This document shows positions 16,142-23,775 of a stretch of 39,163 nucleotides of DNA, piece by piece; position 1 is the first letter of the stretch; the number at the start of each line of letters is the position of its first letter. The stretch is from Bacteroidales bacterium. Lineage in GTDB: Bacteria; Bacteroidota; Bacteroidia; Bacteroidales; FEN-979. The stretch covers positions 1-39,163 of the forward strand of contig JANXZO010000055.1 of NCBI GenBank assembly GCA_025355465.1, read 5' to 3'. The notes below the pieces were generated by a model. That model was not told the DNA's origin. It did no database searches and was given only the letters and a program-made list of their open reading frames with translations. The position numbers and the translations under genes were made by a program.

Positions 16142-17221
16142 TTATTTTTTTGGTGAGATTGCCCCGATCAAATCATCATTCCATTCATGCCCTTCGGCCA
16201 GGAGCTGGCGGAGTTTGATAAAATCAACCTCGCGATTGTCCTTCGGTCCATCGTTAAAGGCCCTAAAACCGGCCTTTCCTTCGGTCATCATATTGAGGGC
16301 AAGCCAGTCACGGTTGCTCTCCTTGTTCTGGTCCCAGTGTTCGAGCTTGTGTTTGCGCAGGGAGTTGACGGTCTTACTGAGGCAGTTGGGCATCAAATAC
16401 ATGAGCTTGGTGCAGAAACGTTCAACGGCCTCATCAAGCATCGAAAGATCCACCACCCCCGTTTTCATTAACTCTTTCCCTTTGGCAAGCTCTTCGCCGG
16501 TTTTCATCTTTCCGTAGATGATCTGTCCTTTGCTGTTGACCCACTGATCGGTATAGACCAGCGGATTGGGAATGAACTCCCCGTTCACCTTCAGGGCGGG
16601 CACCACCTCGGTGATAAGTCCCCAGCGAACGGCTTCATGAGCCGACCAGGGGTCGCAAACCGTGCAGGAGAACATGGCATTCTCGATACCTACAAACAGG
16701 GGGAGAAAGTCTGTAGAACCGCCATCGGGAGCGCTTCCGTGCTTGGGACCCGCTTGTCCGAAACGGGCGAAATCCTGAGCGATGGAGAAATCGCAGGCCA
16801 TTCCGATCTCCTGCCCGCCGCCGATACGCATCCCGTTAACCCGGCAAACCACCGGTTTGTCGTTCATCAGGATCGAGGAGACCATATCGTTGAAGAGACG
16901 CATATACTGCTTGTACTCCTGGGGATTCCCGGCATAGTACTCGGCATACTCCTTGGTGTTGCCCCCGGTACAAAAGGCCTTGTCGCCGGTGCCGGTAAAT
17001 ACCACCGCCACCACGCTGCGGTCGTTGGAGGCCTGTCGCATGGCAAGGATCACCTCTTTTACGGCTCCGGTGGTATAGGAGTTATACTGCTGCGGATTGT
17101 TCAGAATGATCCAGGCGTTGAAGAGGCCCGCTACCGCATTGCCGCTATTGTCCCTGCAAGGACGTTTTTCAAACAGGATCTCATTGTAGGTATTGTCGGT
17201 GAGATTGTGACTTGCTAACAT
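16142..17221 (-). CDS. oah: 6-oxocyclohex-1-ene-1-carbonyl-CoA hydrolase (ring-opening)
   Basis: The 359-residue crotonase-family hydrolase adds two waters to 6-oxocyclohex-1-ene-1-carbonyl-CoA and opens the ring to 3-hydroxypimelyl-CoA. This is the marker enzyme (BamA/Oah) of anaerobic benzoyl-CoA degradation. Family runs are plain: NAWIILNNPQQYNSYT (35-50), CTGGNTKEYAEYYAGNPQEY (84-103), NGMRIGGGQEIGMACDF (129-145) and FGQAGPKHGSAPDGGSTDFL (154-173). Length is close to the roughly 377 residues of Thauera Oah. Together with had and dch it shows the Thauera-type variant of the pathway rather than the Rhodopseudomonas BadK/BadH/BadI route. Confidence 0.96.
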   Translation of the reverse strand: MLASHNLTDNTYNEILFEKRPCRDNSGNAVAGLFNAWIILNNPQQYNSYTTGAVKEVILAMRQASNDRSVVAVVFTGTGDKAFCTGGNTKEYAEYYAGNPQEYKQYMRLFNDMVSSILMNDKPVVCRVNGMRIGGGQEIGMACDFSIAQDFARFGQAGPKHGSAPDGGSTDFLPLFVGIENAMFSCTVCDPWSAHEAVRWGLITEVVPALKVNGEFIPNPLVYTDQWVNSKGQIIYGKMKTGEELAKGKELMKTGVVDLSMLDEAVERFCTKLMYLMPNCLSKTVNSLRKHKLEHWDQNKESNRDWLALNMMTEGKAGFRAFNDGPKDNREVDFIKLRQLLAEGHEWNDDLIGAISPKK

Positions 17222-17260
17222 ATTCTCTAAGTTTAAGTTTCCTATTTTTTCTCTGTCTTC

Positions 17261-17301
17261 CTCCCCTTCTCCTTAAGGAGAAGGGGTTAGGGGATGAGGT
17301 G
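17261..17301. repeat. Dispersed palindromic repeat copy (near twin of the tsaB copy)
   Basis: The core CCCCTTCTCCTTAAGGAGAA continues with GGGG, TTAG and GGGATGAGGTG. This 41-base unit matches the copy inside tsaB (35053-35093) at 37 positions. It lies in the 87-base gap between had and oah. Confidence 0.85.
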
Positions 17302-17308
17302 CCTACCC

Positions 17309-18370
17309 CTACTCAAAATCCGGCACCAGCACCGATCTTTTTCGGTAAACATGGTTCAGTGAGTTGCGGAACACCTCGTTGATCTTCGAGAGCGGGAAGG
17401 TTTCCACGAAGTCGTCGATCTTCAGTTTTCCTGTGGTGAGCAGATCCACCACTTCGGGGTATAGCTCAGGCTTGCATCCCCAGGTGCCGATCAGCTTGGC
17501 ATCAAAAGCCATCAGGTTGCTCAGGCGCACTTCCGTGCGGTCGAGGGTGAAACCCACAATCGAGAGGGTGGAGGTGAATGTGATGAGGTTAAATCCGAGC
17601 TCCTGCCCGGATTTGGTGCCCGACATCTCGAATATCTTCCAGACATACCGCGAAACACCCAGCCCCTTCGCGATCTCCCGTACCTGCTCCTTAATCGCCT
17701 TAATGTCAAGTCCACGGATGTTGAGCACCGCGTCGATCCCGTGGATTTTGGCGGTCTCCAGCTTGGCGTCATCGATGTCGAGAGCAAGAACCTTTGCTCC
17801 GAATATCCGGGCGATGAGGGCTGCATAGATCCCGACTCCGCCTACACCAATCACGATGGCCAGGTCGCCCGCCTCCAGCTCCGATTTCCGGATCACCTGG
17901 TAGGGGGTGGAGATGGCATCGGCAATGACGGAGAGCTTTTCGAGCGGGTACCGCGTCAAAAGCGCATCGGGCACCGGGCAGAGAAAACGGGCCGGAACCT
18001 TGATGTGTGAGGCAAATCCGCCATGAAAATCGTTCCCGGGCATCAGCTGCTTCTGGCACATGTTGCTCCGTCCTTTCTTACACAGCTCACACTCCCCACA
18101 GGGGAGTACGGCCGGGATGATGACATTCCTTCCCACCCACTCAGCCGGTCCGGCTATCACTGTTCCGCTGATCTCATGGCCAAGGGTAAGGGGAAGCTCT
18201 TTTTTTGTCTTCACGCCGTAATGCCAGAAACTCAGGTCGGTGTGACAAACGCCGCATCCGGCAATTTTTACCAGGGCCTCATGCGCTTCCGGTTCGGGCA
18301 TTTCACTTTCGTAAAGCTGCATGTCGCCATCCGGAACCATCATCTGCCACGAAAAAATCTTGCTTTCCAT
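17309..18370 (-). CDS. had: 6-hydroxycyclohex-1-ene-1-carbonyl-CoA dehydrogenase
   Basis: The 353-residue zinc-dependent MDR alcohol dehydrogenase oxidises the hydroxyl formed by Dch with NAD, giving the substrate of Oah. Catalytic zinc ligands lie in CGVCHTD (39-45) and GHE (64-66); structural zinc ligands are Cys91, 94, 97 and 105. The NAD fold has VIGVGGVGIYAALIA near residue 173. MDR enzymes are many, so the specific call rests on overall resemblance to Thauera Had and on the neighbours oah and dch. Palindromic repeats flank the gene on both sides. Confidence 0.88.
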   Translation of the reverse strand: MESKIFSWQMMVPDGDMQLYESEMPEPEAHEALVKIAGCGVCHTDLSFWHYGVKTKKELPLTLGHEISGTVIAGPAEWVGRNVIIPAVLPCGECELCKKGRSNMCQKQLMPGNDFHGGFASHIKVPARFLCPVPDALLTRYPLEKLSVIADAISTPYQVIRKSELEAGDLAIVIGVGGVGIYAALIARIFGAKVLALDIDDAKLETAKIHGIDAVLNIRGLDIKAIKEQVREIAKGLGVSRYVWKIFEMSGTKSGQELGFNLITFTSTLSIVGFTLDRTEVRLSNLMAFDAKLIGTWGCKPELYPEVVDLLTTGKLKIDDFVETFPLSKINEVFRNSLNHVYRKRSVLVPDFE

Positions 18371-18386
18371 ACGTATAATTTTAGTT

Positions 18387-18441
18387 CACCCCATCCCCTT
18401 CTCCCCTTCTTCTTAAGGAGAAGGGGCCGGGGGTTGAGGTG
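18387..18441. repeat. Dispersed palindromic repeat copy
   Basis: CACCCCATCCCC at the left pairs loosely with GGGGGTTGAGGTG at the right, and the CCCCTTCTTCTTAAGGAGAA core lies between. It lies in the gap between the ketopantoate-reductase-like gene and had. Confidence 0.8.
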
Positions 18442-18445
18442 TTAA

Positions 18446-19405
18446 TTATTTACATTTTCCCACGCCATCCTTGCAGGAGATGGCATTCACCAGGTTTGTG
18501 AGCACCAGGTTGATGGGGGTTTTTATATAGTGTTTCCGGCCATAGTCGACGATCTTCCCGTTCATGTAGTCGATCTCGGTTTCCCTTTTGTTGATTAAGT
18601 CAACCGCAAGCGAAGGCATGTGGTTCCCCGCATTGTTGAGGTACCGGATGGCCAGCTTGATGAAGTTATCGGTGAGCTTGATATCTTCGGCACACGCCAC
18701 CTGTACCGCCTCATAAAGGATCTGTTCGATGATCTCCAGGGTATCCTTATTTGTCATGGCCTCTTTCATGGTCAGCCGCGATATGGCACACAACGGACTT
18801 AGTGCCGCGTTCAGGATCGTTTTTTCCCAGATCTTATCGTTAATTGTAAACGAGTTCACCTGCTCCGTAGCTAGTTCTACACTGGAAAGCGTGCGGGCAA
18901 TCCATTTTGCCAGTTCCTCCTGAGAGTCATCCATCGATCCGATATAATTGGGCGGGTTGAAAAAGTTGATGGCCGTGACGTTGGGGGCCTGCAGATTCCC
19001 GGCAAAGTTGATGACCATTCTGAGGACCGAGGATTCAGGAAAATGGCCATGATATTTCTTCCCGATATCAATTCCATTCTGGGCACTGAGCAGGAAAACG
19101 CTTTTTTTCAGATTCTCTTCGATTATTTTTACGATCGAATCAACGTGGTAATCCTTGACTGCGGAGATGAGAATGTCGAAATCATGTTCGAGCATCTCTT
19201 CAACCGAATAATAGACATACTTGAAGAAGGATTTTTTCTCGATTTTCGATACAATTTCGATTCCCTCTTTGCGTATCAGGTTAAGCTTTTCTCTGTCAAG
19301 ATCGGTAACCGCAACCTCACAACCGGCAAGTTTGAAATGTACCGCCAGTGTCTGACCAATGGGACCGAGCCCGATGATTCCGATGTTATACTTCTTGTCG
19401 TCCAT
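18446..19405 (-). CDS. Ketopantoate reductase-like (ApbA/PanE family) dehydrogenase of unknown substrate
   Basis: The product is about 319 residues from the ATG at 19405 (MDDKKYNIG). The open frame runs on to 19456, but that would overlap the preceding gene. The N-terminal NAD(P) site IGIIGLGPIGQT and the all-helical C-terminal ApbA-type domain (TINDKIWEKTILNAALSPLC) identify the 2-dehydropantoate 2-reductase superfamily. Its place between the acyl-CoA synthetase and had, in the same operon, makes a role in coenzyme A or pantothenate synthesis less likely. It may reduce or oxidise a pathway hydroxy/oxo intermediate, or a side product. I cannot name the substrate. Confidence 0.8.
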   Translation of the reverse strand: MDDKKYNIGIIGLGPIGQTLAVHFKLAGCEVAVTDLDREKLNLIRKEGIEIVSKIEKKSFFKYVYYSVEEMLEHDFDILISAVKDYHVDSIVKIIEENLKKSVFLLSAQNGIDIGKKYHGHFPESSVLRMVINFAGNLQAPNVTAINFFNPPNYIGSMDDSQEELAKWIARTLSSVELATEQVNSFTINDKIWEKTILNAALSPLCAISRLTMKEAMTNKDTLEIIEQILYEAVQVACAEDIKLTDNFIKLAIRYLNNAGNHMPSLAVDLINKRETEIDYMNGKIVDYGRKHYIKTPINLVLTNLVNAISCKDGVGKCK

Positions 19406-19436
19406 TGCTATATTTGGTTTTAAGATTGTATAAAGG

Positions 19437-21518
19437 TCAAAGAATGATCCTTGCATCTACAACACATATTTCATCGCCGGTAGCAAAAAGCGGGTTGAGG
19501 TCCATCTCTCTGATGGTCGGAAAATCGCTTACCAGCATGGAGATGCGCTGAATGATCTCCACAGTTTTCAGTTTGTTTATTCCCTTTTCACCCCGGAACC
19601 CTTCGATCAGGCGGGCAGCTTTTAAAGCTCCGATCATCTCCATGGCCTCTGTGTCGCTTACTGGGGTTATTGCAAATGCTACATCCTTCATCACTTCGAC
19701 GAAGATCCCGCCGAGACCAAACATGATGATATGACCTGCCCCTTCAGATGCCTTTGCTCCGATGATCAGCTCACGTCCTTTGAGCAGAAATTTCTGGATA
19801 AAGAATTTTATGTCACTCCCCAGGATTTTCTGCATGGATTCGGCCACAGCAGCTGCCTCCTGCATATTGTTGATATTCACAGCCACACCACCCACATCAC
19901 TCTTGTGAATGATCGTTTCCGAATCGGCCTTGATCACAACAGGGAAACCGATTCCCGCTGCCGCCTCCGCCACTGCGGATCGCTCTTTCACCACTGTCCA
20001 CGGAGCCACCGGGATCTTATAGGCATTAAGGATGCCGTACACCTCCGCGGCCAAAAGCACCTCTCTGTTCTCTGCATGGGCATGCAAAAGAGTAGCCTGA
20101 ACCACCTCCCTGTGAATATCGGTGAATTGTTTCACAGCACCTTCTCTGGCCGACCTGATCGCGTTGTAACGAACCAGTGAGTGGAGCGCCCTGGCGGCTG
20201 TTTCCGCAAAGTCGAAACAGGGAATCTCTCCCTCCTTCAGGATCTTGGAGGTGCCCCCCCACTTTTGCTTGTCGGTCATGTAGTTGCACACCACGGGCTT
20301 GTTTCCTGCCTTTGCGGCAGCAGCGATCGCGCGGGCCACATTCTCGCAGTCGACAAACGGCGGGGTGACGAAGTTAATGTAGATGCTGTCGAACTGGGGC
20401 TCATTCATCATCACCTCCAGCGCACTTTTAAAATGGCCCGGACCGGCGGTCGCCACTACGTCGAGCGGGTTGCGGATGGAGGCCGACTCGAGCATGGTTC
20501 CTTTGAGTATTTCGCGTCCCTTTTCCGAAAGTGGTGGCAACTCAAGCCCGCAACTTACCAGTTCATCGATGGCAATCACAGAAGGTCCGCCGGTATTGGT
20601 AATGATCCCGACCTTGTTGCCATGGGGAACGGGCTGCGACGACAGAGCCACAGCAGCATGGCAGAGCTCCGCCTGGCTGCCGAAGGTCATGATGCCGGCT
20701 TTCTTGTATATAAGGTCGAGGGATATGCTGCCCGCCAGTCCGCCGATATGCGAACGGGAGGCCTCGGCTCCTTTATCTGTGCGTCCGGCGGTGATGGCCA
20801 AAACCGGCTTGCGTGCCGTTACCTGCTTCGCCACCGCGATGAACTCCTGCGTATTCTCGATACGCTCGGCATAAAGCACAATGGCCCGTGTCGTTTCGTC
20901 CTTGCCATAATAACTGAGTATCTCGGTGATGGATACGTCCGAACCATTACCGGTTGAGGCATACATACGCTGGCCGATGCCCATGTCGTAAAATGCCTGC
21001 ATGATCACGGCGCCCACACCACCACTCTGGGCAACCACCGAGATGTGTCCCGGATCCGGGTAGGTGAATGTGAAGTTGCAATAGGCATTGATCTCCGGAT
21101 CCGAATTAATGATCCCCTGGCAGTTCGGCCCCACAATGCGGATACCGTAACGTTTCGCCCGGGCGAGAAAATCATCCTCCAGTGCCTGCCCTTCGGCTCC
21201 CATCTCCTTGAACCCTGCCGTATTGATGATGATCGCCCTGACTCCCTTTTTTCCACAGTTTTCAACCTCTTCGGGTACAAAGGGAGGAGGGATCACAATG
21301 TGTGCAAGGTCAACATCGCCGGGCACATCCAGCACCGACGGGTAGGCTTTCAGCCCGCGGATCTCGTCAACCTTCGGGTTGATGGGATAAACCGGGCCCC
21401 TGAAATGGTAATGAAGCAGGTTTTTAATTATGACATTCCCGATGGAGAGCTCCTTCACTGAGGCGCCGATCAGCGCCACAGACCTGGGTTTAAATAAGGG
21501 GTCAAGGTTATCGTTCAT
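19437..21518 (-). CDS. Acyl-CoA synthetase (ADP-forming), single-chain
   Basis: The 693-residue protein has the order CoA-binding domain (about 6-135, SVALIGAS, GIRIVGPNCQGIIN), succinyl-CoA-synthetase-like domains with the phosphorylated His257 (ASRSHIGGLAGS), and ATP-grasp domain (about 470-690, KADSETIIHKSDVGGVAV). This is the alpha-beta fusion of acetyl-CoA synthetase (ADP-forming). It reversibly couples acyl-CoA cleavage to ATP. In the operon it could activate benzoate or 4-hydroxybenzoate at a cost of one high-energy bond, or make ATP from product acyl-CoA to offset the ATP used by Bcr. It overlaps bcrD by 4 bases (ATGA). Substrate is inferred; archaeal homologues are known to take aryl acids. 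Confidence 0.87.
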   Translation of the reverse strand: MNDNLDPLFKPRSVALIGASVKELSIGNVIIKNLLHYHFRGPVYPINPKVDEIRGLKAYPSVLDVPGDVDLAHIVIPPPFVPEEVENCGKKGVRAIIINTAGFKEMGAEGQALEDDFLARAKRYGIRIVGPNCQGIINSDPEINAYCNFTFTYPDPGHISVVAQSGGVGAVIMQAFYDMGIGQRMYASTGNGSDVSITEILSYYGKDETTRAIVLYAERIENTQEFIAVAKQVTARKPVLAITAGRTDKGAEASRSHIGGLAGSISLDLIYKKAGIMTFGSQAELCHAAVALSSQPVPHGNKVGIITNTGGPSVIAIDELVSCGLELPPLSEKGREILKGTMLESASIRNPLDVVATAGPGHFKSALEVMMNEPQFDSIYINFVTPPFVDCENVARAIAAAAKAGNKPVVCNYMTDKQKWGGTSKILKEGEIPCFDFAETAARALHSLVRYNAIRSAREGAVKQFTDIHREVVQATLLHAHAENREVLLAAEVYGILNAYKIPVAPWTVVKERSAVAEAAAGIGFPVVIKADSETIIHKSDVGGVAVNINNMQEAAAVAESMQKILGSDIKFFIQKFLLKGRELIIGAKASEGAGHIIMFGLGGIFVEVMKDVAFAITPVSDTEAMEMIGALKAARLIEGFRGEKGINKLKTVEIIQRISMLVSDFPTIREMDLNPLFATGDEICVVDARIIL

Positions 21519-22342
21519 ACGTTTGACAGTTTTAAATGTCTGAATCCGCCCCAGATGGCGGCCCCGATGGCCCCGGCATAGATCGAATCACCGTTCGCCC
21601 TGATCTCCAGGTCAAGCCTGCTCTCTGCAACAAGCTCTTTCACCGCCTGGATCATCCCGATGTTCATGGCCATTCCGCCAGTCAGCGTCACCGGTGAGGT
21701 TGCCTTAAGCGAAGAGAGCAGCTTCACGATCTTGTTGGCGATCGAGAGGTGGATCCCCTTGATGATATCTGGCGTAGCGATACCCCTCGAAACCATGTTG
21801 ATCACATCGGTCTCTGCCAGCACCGAGCAGATGCCTGAAGGTGTTTCAGGCAGGGTCGATTTCAGGGAGGTCTCCCCAACATCTTCAATGGCAAGTCCGA
21901 GGTAGCGCGAAATGTTCTCAATAAATTGTCCGGATCCCGAGGCACACTGCCCTGTCATTTTATAATCCAGCACGCGTCCCTGTTCGTTGATCCTGATTGC
22001 CCTCACATACAATGCTCCCATGTCAACTACCGTCATGGATCCCGGATTGAGGAAAACACCCCCTTTGGCATGCGTTGTCATACTATAAAAATGACCACGC
22101 TTGCGTTGAAGCATCTCTCCTTCGCCGGTGGAGGCCAGATAGGCAACCTCACCATAATTCATCTTGTTTCTTTCAAGAATAATGTCAATCAACTGGTCTG
22201 CAACCATTTCCGGATTTCTTTTCCGGATCTTCTCGGTCTCTTTATCGATAATAACCGGTGTGTCGGAATAGGTCATCACCACCGCTTTGATGATGCTGCT
22301 TCCTACGTCCACACCCAGTGTATAAATTGGTTTTTTCATCAT
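21515..22342 (-). CDS. bcrD: Benzoyl-CoA reductase, ATPase subunit D
   Basis: The 275-residue smaller ATPase subunit of class I benzoyl-CoA reductase pairs with BcrA to hold a bridging [4Fe-4S] cluster and drive two-electron ring reduction with ATP hydrolysis. Motifs: VDVGSSIIKA (11-20), STGEGE (71-76), Cys133 in QCASGSGQFIENI, and Cys172 in ICSVLAETDVINM. The usual GGQDTK motif is replaced by VVDMGALYVRAI (105-116), which is normal for BcrD (DIGALxxRAI in Thauera as I recall it) and separates it from HgdC-type activases. Its length of 275 is close to the Thauera subunit. Confidence 0.93.
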   Translation of the reverse strand: MMKKPIYTLGVDVGSSIIKAVVMTYSDTPVIIDKETEKIRKRNPEMVADQLIDIILERNKMNYGEVAYLASTGEGEMLQRKRGHFYSMTTHAKGGVFLNPGSMTVVDMGALYVRAIRINEQGRVLDYKMTGQCASGSGQFIENISRYLGLAIEDVGETSLKSTLPETPSGICSVLAETDVINMVSRGIATPDIIKGIHLSIANKIVKLLSSLKATSPVTLTGGMAMNIGMIQAVKELVAESRLDLEIRANGDSIYAGAIGAAIWGGFRHLKLSNV

Positions 22343-22354
22343 AGTTGTTTTTTT

Positions 22355-22403
22355 ACCCTCCCCCTGCCCCCACCCTGCTGGCAGGGAGGGGATCGGGGTG
22401 GGT
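22355..22403. repeat. Dispersed palindromic repeat copy
   Basis: ACCCTCCCCCTGCCCCCACC pairs imperfectly with GGGAGGGGATCGGGGTGGGT around the centre CTGCTGGCAG. It fills the gap between bcrA and bcrD, so it sits between two genes whose products are needed in equal amounts. Confidence 0.75.
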
Positions 22404-22404
22404 A

Positions 22405-23703
22405 TCAGCTTCTTCTCGCAAACATTGCTCCACCCAGTGCCCCCATGAAAATGGAGTCCGTATGAACATTGATTTTAATGTCATCTCCGTAGTTTTTCAG
22501 CACCAGCTCCGACACATATTTCAGTACCGCCTGGTTGCGCGCTACGCCACCGGTAAAGGTGAATTCGTTGCGCACCCCGCCCGACCTGGCCAGCAGCGAC
22601 ATGGCGCGCATCACAATGGCGCGGTGCAAACCAGCGAGAATATCAGAGCGCTTCTGGCCTACGTTGAGCAGCTCCCTGATCTCGGCAGCGGCAAAAACAG
22701 TGCAGGTTGAGCAGATATTCACTTCATTGGTCGCCTCGATGGCAAGAGGACCAAGCTCATTCAGCGAAATACTGAACTCATCGGCGATATACCCAAGATA
22801 CCGTCCGCAGCCTGCCGCACAGCGGTCGTTCATGTAAAAGCTGGTCACCAGCCCGTGACTGTCAACCTGGATGGCCTTGGTATCCTGTCCGCCGATATCG
22901 AGTACTGTTTTTGTTCCGGGGAAAACAGCATGTGCTCCAAATGCGTGGCAGAGTATCTCCGAGCGTATCGATTTCTCGGGGAAAGGCAGCAGAGCACGCC
23001 CATAGCCGGTTCCCACCATGTTGGTGATGTGGATGTCGAGATTGGCAACAAAGGTGATGTGTTCTTTCAGTCCGGAGACATCCATACCGCCGTACTTTTC
23101 TTTCAGAACCTCCATCGAATGCTCTATCAACTCCTTGAAATCATAATTGGTGAGCTCATTTTCAACATGGCTGATGCTCTTGTCGTAGACCAGCATCATG
23201 GGCTCGAAGTACTCTTTCGGGAGTTCGTTAACCTCCTTGTTATATTTTTCACTGACGATGTCGCGAAAGAACGGGTTCTTCTTTCCCAGGCTTCCGTTGA
23301 GGTATTCGAGTAGAATGGCCGGGCCGATCCCCTTCACGATATGTTCGATAAAACCGGTGATCTTTTCTCTCCTTTCACCGCCATAGGTCTCGTCGATCGT
23401 CTCTCTGAACTGGACGTTCAACCGGTCGAGTCTGCGCTTGAACTGCAGGTACTGGAAAACCGATTCCACATCGCTGATGTACCGCTTGTATTCCGGGTTG
23501 TGCTCCGTTTCATCTTCCAGCTTCATCTTAAGCAGCGAGAAGCGGGCGTTGTAAATGGCCTCCAGGCGGGCAATCTCGGTGGCCACGGTATAGTTGGCCC
23601 GGGTATTGGTAATCCCACGTCCGATGATCCGGTCTTCTTCATCAATGATAATGGCCTTTGATGTGGTCGATCCAAGATCTATTCCCAGGAAATATTTCTT
23701 CAT
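22405..23703 (-). CDS. bcrA: Benzoyl-CoA reductase, ATPase subunit A
   Basis: The 432-residue larger ATPase subunit has the ASKHA fold: DLGSTTSKA (9-17), TGYGR (232-236), DIGGQDTKAI (269-278), cluster ligand Cys295 in RCAAGCGRY, Cys331/Cys334 in ICSTCTVFAAAEI, and TGGVARN (384-390). The insertion of about 180 residues between the first motif and GYGR is characteristic of BcrA and is absent from HgdC-type activases. Length is close to that of Thauera BcrA. BcrA and BcrD together accept electrons from ferredoxin and use about two ATP per two-electron reduction of benzoyl-CoA. The gene order bcrC-B-A-D is that of Thauera. Confidence 0.95.
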   Translation of the reverse strand: MKKYFLGIDLGSTTSKAIIIDEEDRIIGRGITNTRANYTVATEIARLEAIYNARFSLLKMKLEDETEHNPEYKRYISDVESVFQYLQFKRRLDRLNVQFRETIDETYGGERREKITGFIEHIVKGIGPAILLEYLNGSLGKKNPFFRDIVSEKYNKEVNELPKEYFEPMMLVYDKSISHVENELTNYDFKELIEHSMEVLKEKYGGMDVSGLKEHITFVANLDIHITNMVGTGYGRALLPFPEKSIRSEILCHAFGAHAVFPGTKTVLDIGGQDTKAIQVDSHGLVTSFYMNDRCAAGCGRYLGYIADEFSISLNELGPLAIEATNEVNICSTCTVFAAAEIRELLNVGQKRSDILAGLHRAIVMRAMSLLARSGGVRNEFTFTGGVARNQAVLKYVSELVLKNYGDDIKINVHTDSIFMGALGGAMFARRS

Positions 23704-23775
23704 TCAATTACCGGTTAGATGTTACTGTTCCTGCTCCCGCTGAAGGAGAATCGCAAAAGTGGTGTTGAAGTCCGG

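Noticed and set aside
15307-17221. Evidence for the tungsten-dependent class II (Bam) pathway because Oah is also called BamA
   Set aside because: The ring hydrolase is shared by both classes. No BamB-type tungsten aldehyde oxidoreductase or BamC-I genes are here, while all four Bcr subunits are.
21515-22342. BcrD as a degenerate activase because it lacks GGQDTK
   Set aside because: The DMGALYVRAI replacement is the normal state of BcrD-type subunits, and both cluster cysteines (133, 172) are kept.
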